Positions 59,056 to 64,000 of a DNA stretch of 64,000 bases are shown here, in pieces. The notes below the pieces were generated by a model. That model did no database searches and had not been told where the DNA came from. It saw only the letters and a list, made by a program, of their open reading frames with translations. This DNA is from Paraburkholderia dioscoreae (GTDB taxonomy: Bacteria; Pseudomonadota; Gammaproteobacteria; Burkholderiales; Burkholderiaceae): the NCBI RefSeq assembly GCF_902459535.1, contig NZ_LR699554.1:1674001-1738000 (forward strand), read 5' to 3'. The stretch's first letter is position 1. Each line of letters opens with the position of its first letter. Both the position numbers and the translations under genes were made by a program.

Positions 59056-59958
59056 TCAGTTCGACAGCGCGCGTACGTTGGCGATAGCCTGTTCGACAAT
59101 CGCCACGACCTTCTGACGCTCCTCGCCTTCGAGCTTCAGGCGGGGCGCCTTGACGTTTTCCGGGTAGCCGGCCGTCATGTTTTCCGCCAGCTTGATGTAC
59201 TGAACCAGCTTGACATGCACATCCAGGTGGAACAGGTCGATCAGCGCGCGATAGAGCTCGCGCGCCTTGACGAAATCACCCGCCACGGCCAGGTTCAGCA
59301 ACTCGACCGACTCCTTCGGCATGGCGTTCGCCATGCCCGAGACCCAGCCCGTTACACCCAGTGCCGCCGATTCCAGCACGAGGTCGTCGACACCGCAGAA
59401 CACCGCAAAGCGGTCGCCGAAGCGCTTCAACAGGTCCGTCACGCGGGTTGTGTCGTACGTTTCTTCCTTGATCGCGACCACGTTCGCTTCGTCCTTGAGC
59501 TGGTCCATCAGATCGGGGCGCATGTCCACGCCGTAGCCGCGCGGATTGTTGTAGATCATCAGGCCAAGCTTGGTGGACCGCGCGATCGTGCGATAGAACT
59601 CGACGGTTTCGCGGTCATCCGAGCGGTACGTCAGGCCCGGAAACACCATGAGGCCCTGCACGCCGATTGCCTCGGCGTCCTGAGCGAACTGGACAGCCAG
59701 CGCGGTGCTCGTTTCTGCGAGACCCGAAATCACGGGGACGCGGCCAGCAACGGTTTCAACGGCCAGCTTAAGCACCGTGCGCTTCTCGTCCGCGGTGAGT
59801 TGGGCATTTTCACCGACCATGCCCATCATCACGACACCGCCGACACCGTTCTCGATCAGGCGGTTCAAGCCGCTTTTGATCGCTTCGTGATCGAGCGAAC
59901 CGTCGTCCTTCAGTTTGGTCGTGACAGCGGGGAAAACACCTTTCCAGTTGACTTGCAT
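59056..59958 (-). CDS. DapA-family pyrroline-4-hydroxy-2-carboxylate deaminase
   Basis: 300 aa DapA-type (beta-alpha)8 lyase: WKGVFPAVTTKLKDDGSLDH, GMVGENAQLTADEK, Tyr in LMIYNNPRGYG and Schiff-base Lys in NVVAIKEETYD. In this cluster the likely reaction is deamination of Pyr4H2C to 2,5-dioxovalerate. Start at 59958 (MQVNWKGV). About 75 bp downstream of the D-amino-acid oxidase gene. Confidence 0.88.
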   Translation of the reverse strand: MQVNWKGVFPAVTTKLKDDGSLDHEAIKSGLNRLIENGVGGVVMMGMVGENAQLTADEKRTVLKLAVETVAGRVPVISGLAETSTALAVQFAQDAEAIGVQGLMVFPGLTYRSDDRETVEFYRTIARSTKLGLMIYNNPRGYGVDMRPDLMDQLKDEANVVAIKEETYDTTRVTDLLKRFGDRFAVFCGVDDLVLESAALGVTGWVSGMANAMPKESVELLNLAVAGDFVKARELYRALIDLFHLDVHVKLVQYIKLAENMTAGYPENVKAPRLKLEGEERQKVVAIVEQAIANVRALSN

Positions 59959-60032
59959 GGCTATACCTTTAAAAGAAAATTGAAACACAAGCGGGCAGTC
60001 CCGCGGTTTAAATCGAGGTCGCGGGGGCCTCG

Positions 60033-61307
60033 CTATTTTCTGAACCGTCCTATCGAGTAATCGTCGAGAGAGATTCCGGGCGTGCGATTGGCAAGCAGAT
60101 CGGCAACAAGCGCGCCGGTAGTCGCACATTGCGTCAGGCCAAGATGCCCGTGACCAAACGCATAAATAATGGAAGGCACGCGGGGCGAGCGGCCGATAAC
60201 GGGCAGCGAATCGGGCGTGGCCGGACGGTGTCCCATCCACCTGAGCGCGCCCTGATCGTTGATGCCGGGCAGGAATCGCTTGCCGAGCGTGAGAAGCGCG
60301 TCGCTGCGCTGATAGTTCGGCGGCGCTTTCAGTCCGGCAAACTCGGCCGCGCCGCCAATACGCAAACCGATGTCGAGTGGCGTGGCCACGAACTTGCGCT
60401 CGGCAAAGATCACTTCGCGCGAAAGGCTGATTCCATGCTCGGGCAATGTGGTGTTGTAGCCACGCTCGCTGTCGAGCAGCACGCGATCGCCAACGGAATT
60501 CGCCAGGCCGGCAGACCATGCACCCGTGGCAACGACAAGGCGCCGGCCGCTCACCCGCTCACCGTTCTCAAGTACCGCTGCGGGCAATAAAGCATTGGAA
60601 GGGTCGAGCGCAGCCACGCGGCCGATAACGAACTGCGCACCAAGCTCGCGAACACGATTGCGCAATTGAGTGACGAGTTGCTTCGGATCGCCAATATGCG
60701 ACCAGTCTTCAAGAAACACGCCGTGTTTGAAAACGGGCGCGAGCGAAGGCTCGCAATCGCGAACTTCAGCGGCGCTCATCGTCTTCCAGCGCACGCCCAA
60801 TTCCCGCTTGAACGCCCATTCGGCGGCGTCGGCCTTGAACGCTTCATCGGTTTCGTAGACGGTCAGCGCACCGCGGCGATAGAAAGTTTTCATCGCGCCG
60901 ATATCCTCGAACATCGGCACGAGGTCGTCATACACGCGATTATTGATTTTCGCGAGGGCGTGGGAAATGGAACGGAACCGATCCTTGTTGCTCACTCTCT
61001 GGAACTCGATGAACCAGGGCAATGCGGCCGGAACATGCTTCCAGTCCAACGAAAGCGGACCGAGCGGATCGAATAGCCACTTTGCTGCCTTGAAAAACAG
61101 TCCATGCACCGAAAGCGGCGTGCTTTCAGTCACCGCAATTCCGCCCGCATTTCCGTGCGACGTGCGATCTCCTTCGAAATCCTGATCGACTATTGCCACG
61201 GTGGCGCCGTCTTTCAATACCGACCACGCGCAGGCTAGACCCACGATGCCACCGCCGATAACCACAACGTCAGGTGTCGCTCGCGAGGCATGAGTGTTAA
61301 TTTGCAT
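60033..61307 (-). CDS. FAD-dependent D-amino-acid oxidase, hydroxy-D-proline type
   Basis: 424 aa DadA-like flavoenzyme: FAD motif VVIGGGIVGLACAWSVLKDG, GHGHLGLTQCATTGALV near the C-terminus. Expected to oxidise cis-4-hydroxy-D-proline to Pyr4H2C. Start at 61307 (MQINTHAS). The 254-bp gap upstream has no recognised gene. Confidence 0.88.
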   Translation of the reverse strand: MQINTHASRATPDVVVIGGGIVGLACAWSVLKDGATVAIVDQDFEGDRTSHGNAGGIAVTESTPLSVHGLFFKAAKWLFDPLGPLSLDWKHVPAALPWFIEFQRVSNKDRFRSISHALAKINNRVYDDLVPMFEDIGAMKTFYRRGALTVYETDEAFKADAAEWAFKRELGVRWKTMSAAEVRDCEPSLAPVFKHGVFLEDWSHIGDPKQLVTQLRNRVRELGAQFVIGRVAALDPSNALLPAAVLENGERVSGRRLVVATGAWSAGLANSVGDRVLLDSERGYNTTLPEHGISLSREVIFAERKFVATPLDIGLRIGGAAEFAGLKAPPNYQRSDALLTLGKRFLPGINDQGALRWMGHRPATPDSLPVIGRSPRVPSIIYAFGHGHLGLTQCATTGALVADLLANRTPGISLDDYSIGRFRK

Positions 61308-61561
61308 TTCCAGTTCTTCAAGATTGAATCGTCGTGGGCTATCCATCGGACGCCCGCGGCAGGCCGGGAATGACTTCGACCCAGACACCGCGAGTGGCTT
61401 CCATTGCCCCTTCTTACATGTGCAGACGATCTTGATGAAGTCGTCGGTCTTTGACCTGGCGGCGCAGTTGTCCATCACGCTTACCGTCGCCAGGCCGCGC
61501 TGCCAGATAACTTTTAAACAATGACACGAGGCGGAAACATCTACCCGTCCCACCCGGGCTC

Positions 61562-62107
61562 TTACACCTGCTCCATATGATCCGGCTCGCCGAGCTCGCG
61601 CAACCGGTCAAGGCTGGCTTCGAGAGGCACCACGGCGAGCTGGGCAAATACGAGTGCCAGACGCACGTCCACGTCGTCGTACTGACCCGCGCCGGCCAGC
61701 AGGTTCATGGTGCCGATCGTCACGCCGTTCTTGCGCACCGGTATGTTGAGAACGCTCTCGCAACCAATCGACCACAACACTTCGTACTCGGAGAACACTG
61801 CCTTGATATCTTCACGGGTCGAACCAATGAACATTTCGCCCCGGTGCAGCACGTGATCCGCCCATCTGCTCTGAGTCACGCGTTTGAAGCCGCCGACCGG
61901 ATTGATGTCAGGCCGGTTGCTATGCAGACGCCCAAGCCGGCTGGACTGTTCGTCATACGCGAGTACCGTGAACAGGCGCTGGCCATAAACCTGGGTCAGT
62001 GCCTGCTCGATCGTTTCCCAAACGACCTCCGCCGGCTGTCCTTCCTGCAATGCGCCAGCGACGCTCGCCAGCGCGGGCAGCATAGCGTTCGGATTACTAT
62101 TCGACAT
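61562..62107 (-). CDS. GAF domain protein
   Basis: 181 aa single GAF domain (ALTQVYGQRLFTVLAYDEQS, WSIGCESVLNIPVRKNGVTI, GTMNLLAGAGQYDDVDVRL) with no output domain. Could bind a small ligand and influence the cluster or be an enzyme-like GAF (free methionine sulfoxide reductase type, but I see no such Cys set). 14 bp after the MFS gene. Confidence 0.82.
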   Translation of the reverse strand: MSNSNPNAMLPALASVAGALQEGQPAEVVWETIEQALTQVYGQRLFTVLAYDEQSSRLGRLHSNRPDINPVGGFKRVTQSRWADHVLHRGEMFIGSTREDIKAVFSEYEVLWSIGCESVLNIPVRKNGVTIGTMNLLAGAGQYDDVDVRLALVFAQLAVVPLEASLDRLRELGEPDHMEQV

Positions 62108-62121
62108 GGTGGCTCCGTGAA

Positions 62122-63528
62122 CTATTTGGCCGTTTTCAGGGAAGCGCCCGACAGATCATCGGTGAGGCTGTACTCGTCCGCCGTGATTTGTTCCAGCGTT
62201 TTTCCGCTGGTGGACACACCCAGTATGAGCACCGCAAGCGCACCAACAAGCAGGATGACGGTCGTCATACCGAATACGCCGGCAAACCCCCAGATCGGAT
62301 AAATGTAGCCCACGAGCATTGGCGAACAGATCGCACCTATACGGCCAAACGCTGACGCCGTGCCCATACCCGTGGCACGCAGATGCGTGGGGAACACTTC
62401 GGGCGTGTAAGCGTATTCGCCGGCGTTGACACCGTTCATCGAGAACGACATGGCGATCGACGCAAGCACGATTGTCAGGTCACTACCGGCAAACGCAAGC
62501 CAGATTCCCGAAGCACAGGCGAGTCCCATGTAGGTGACGATCGTCGTTTTGCGCCCGAGCTTTTCGCAGAAATAGGCCGACGAGTAGTAACCCGGAATCT
62601 GCGCGAGATAAATCGCGATCGAAACGGAGAAGCTCTTTGTAATCGTCATGCCGTGCTGCACGAGCAGGCCGGGAATCCAGACGAAGAACGCGTATGAGCA
62701 GAAAGTCACCGAGAGCCAGAGGCACCACGTCATCAGCGTCGTTTTCGCGAGAGGCGGCTTCCACAGAAGCTTCAGATTGCCGAAGAACGAACCCGAATAT
62801 TCGTGAAGCGTCGCGTCGCCCGCGACGGGCACGACGGGCGGAAGCGTCACCCCCGAGCGCTCGATTTGCCGCTCGATGTCCGTTACTACCGCAGCAGCCT
62901 CTTCGTGGCGCCCACGTGTTTCCAGCCAGCGGGGCGACTCGTGAAGCGAGCGCCGCCACCAGAGCAGAACGATCACCGGCAGCGAAACGATCACCAGCGC
63001 AATACGCCAGCCTTCCGGGTTCAGCGGAATGACAAAGTAGCCGATCAGCGCGGCCGCGACGAAACCGAACGAGAAGAAGCCGGCGAGCGCACCGGTAAAG
63101 GCACCACGATAGCGATTGCTAACGAATTCGACGAGGAACGGCGCAATGATCGCCCCTTCAGCGCCCATGCCAATGCCGGCAATCGCGCGCAACAACGCGA
63201 ACGTGTGCCAGTCATTCACAAACGCGTTCACGAACGTCAGCACGCAGAAGAACGTCAGTGCCCACATCATCACGACGCGACGGCCGAACCGGTCGCCGAG
63301 CAACCCGGCAAAAAGTGCGCCGACCAGAAAGCCGACATAGGTACTGCTGCCGAGCAGGCCGGTCTCGAAGCTGGTCAGATGCCATTTCGTACGGACCACC
63401 GGCAGGATGAAGGCGATGATTGCCGCATCGATGGCTTCGAACATGAAGCCAAGTCCGCCCATGATGAGCAGCTTGAAATGGAAGCGGGAGAACGGCAAGC
63501 GCTCAAGCCGTGCTGCGATCGGTGACAT
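62122..63528 (-). CDS. MFS transporter (AAHS-like)
   Basis: 468 aa, about 12 membrane segments. MFS motif GDRFGRRVVMMW between helices 2 and 3; RWLETRGRHEEAAAVVTDIE in the central loop; EVFPTHLRATGMGTASAFGR late in the sequence. Likely imports hydroxyproline or a related acid. First gene of the long minus-strand operon. Confidence 0.92.
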   Translation of the reverse strand: MSPIAARLERLPFSRFHFKLLIMGGLGFMFEAIDAAIIAFILPVVRTKWHLTSFETGLLGSSTYVGFLVGALFAGLLGDRFGRRVVMMWALTFFCVLTFVNAFVNDWHTFALLRAIAGIGMGAEGAIIAPFLVEFVSNRYRGAFTGALAGFFSFGFVAAALIGYFVIPLNPEGWRIALVIVSLPVIVLLWWRRSLHESPRWLETRGRHEEAAAVVTDIERQIERSGVTLPPVVPVAGDATLHEYSGSFFGNLKLLWKPPLAKTTLMTWCLWLSVTFCSYAFFVWIPGLLVQHGMTITKSFSVSIAIYLAQIPGYYSSAYFCEKLGRKTTIVTYMGLACASGIWLAFAGSDLTIVLASIAMSFSMNGVNAGEYAYTPEVFPTHLRATGMGTASAFGRIGAICSPMLVGYIYPIWGFAGVFGMTTVILLVGALAVLILGVSTSGKTLEQITADEYSLTDDLSGASLKTAK

Positions 63529-63595
63529 GTAAGCCTCCAGTGGGAGAGAAGTGACGCGGAAGCGGCGTTCGACCACATCCCGCATCTATGATACC

Positions 63596-63624
63596 AATAT
63601 CCTGTATCCAAAATACGGTGTCAA
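63596..63624 (-). promoter_or_regulatory. sigma-70 promoter with overlapping operator before MFS gene
   Basis: Minus strand TTGACA (63624-63619), 17 bp, GATATT (63601-63596). The TTGGAT-N5-ATAT element (63611-63597) covers the spacer end and most of the -10, as at the aconitase X promoter. Consistent with repression by the GntR protein. Confidence 0.65.
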
Positions 63625-63729
63625 CGAAGAATTTCCCTGACGGCCTATTTTTGATCAGGGTTTACCCTTTTTAATTGAGTACTATCCGACTGTGGCGGAG
63701 GCCGGAAGGAACGGTGGCAGCCAGTCGCG

Positions 63730-64000
63730 TCAGAAGCTGTGGCGTACACCCACCCGCACGGCGACCTGATTTCCGGTCGAAGAAGGCGTCAGGAAAGAAA
63801 GTGCGGCCACCGCCTGTTTGCCTGTGGAGTCGGTCCCCGTTGCGTGCTCCCACGAGGTGGTCGCATAGACGAGCGTTCGTTTGGAGAGCGAATACTGGGT
63901 ACCCAGATTGAGTTGCCCGTATTTTGCGGATTCCGCCTTCGTGTAGTCGTACGACGCACCGAAGAGCAACGCCGGCGTGACGTTGTACGTGGCGAGTGCT
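63730..64000 (-). CDS. porin, 3' end only (runs off the window)
   Basis: C-terminal part of a Gram-negative porin: beta-strand pattern TYNVTPALLFGASYDYTKAE, SLSKRTLVYATTSWEHATG and terminal RVGVRHSF ending in Phe, as required for outer-membrane assembly. Burkholderia OmpC-like family. The 5' end lies beyond 64000. Confidence 0.9.
   Translation of the reverse strand, partial: ALATYNVTPALLFGASYDYTKAESAKYGQLNLGTQYSLSKRTLVYATTSWEHATGTDSTGKQAVAALSFLTPSSTGNQVAVRVGVRHSF

Noticed and set aside
63635..63660. CCCTGA/TCAGGG inverted repeat between porin and MFS genes
   Set aside because: 6-bp arms with a 14-nt loop; could be chance, and no regulator to link it to.

Overview
The window is GC-rich beta-proteobacterial DNA, most like a diazotrophic Paraburkholderia/Burkholderia. 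Supporting signs are the long third-position GC genes, a Burkholderia-type porin at the right edge, and a nif layout (nifHDK, nifENX, fdxB, nifQ, mod) of the kind known from Burkholderia and Herbaspirillum. This species-level guess comes from gene content only. I see no rRNA, tRNA, insertion sequence, integrase or CRISPR array.

Layout: (1) 1-4.3 kb: Lrp and LysR regulators, a tartrate-dehydrogenase-type enzyme and a semialdehyde dehydrogenase. (2) 4.4-7.4 kb, minus strand: molybdate uptake and sensing, modB-modA-modC-modE. (3) 7.5-45.6 kb: a nitrogen fixation island of about 37 kb. Minus-strand blocks are nifHDK plus two unknown genes, nifE-nifN-nifX-orf-orf-fdxB-nifQ followed by a globin-like gene and a flavin oxidoreductase, and nifA then nifB-fdxN-iscA-TPR-LRV-nifZ-nifZ-orf-nifS-nifT-orf-degT-sir2-fdx. 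Plus-strand blocks are globin-orf-ankyrin-rhodanese/ankyrin-ArsC-like-FmdB, iscS-iscU-iscA-iscA-hscA-fdx, and nifV-nifW-fixABCX plus a 2Fe-2S protein and a TPR-like protein. (4) 45.7-51.4 kb: assorted oxidoreductases (2-hydroxyacid dehydrogenase, quinone reductase-like, CmcJ-like, SDR, AhpD-like, azoreductase, cupin). (5) 51.6-63.5 kb: a hydroxyproline/proline catabolic island with two-subunit aconitase X, a ProC-like reductase, a GntR regulator, an amidohydrolase, hydroxyproline epimerase, aldehyde dehydrogenase, DapA-type deaminase, D-amino-acid oxidase, GAF protein and MFS transporter. (6) The 3' end of a porin at the right edge.

How it works together: ModBAC brings in molybdate and NifQ delivers Mo. 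IscSU/HscA and NifS build Fe-S clusters. NifB makes the 8Fe core, NifV makes homocitrate, NifEN/NifX finish FeMo-co, and NifH/DK fix N2. FixABCX with several ferredoxins supplies low-potential electrons, and two globin-family proteins may handle O2 or NO. NifA carries the cysteine pattern of oxygen-sensitive NifA. Seven promoter elements of sigma-54 form (GG-N10-GC) precede nifH, the group II globin, nifE, nifB, nifA, iscS and nifV. Exact NifA sites (TGT-N10-ACA) lie upstream of nifH, nifB and nifV. I see no nifL, nifF, nifJ, full-length nifU, hscB or iscR in the window.

Most interesting points: a DegT-family protein whose PLP lysine position is serine, in an operon with a SIR2-like protein and a ferredoxin; ankyrin, TPR-like and other accessory families of unknown role inside sigma-54-linked operons; a sigma-54-linked ISC machine; and a conserved TTGGAT-N5-ATCC element at three promoters of the hydroxyproline island.
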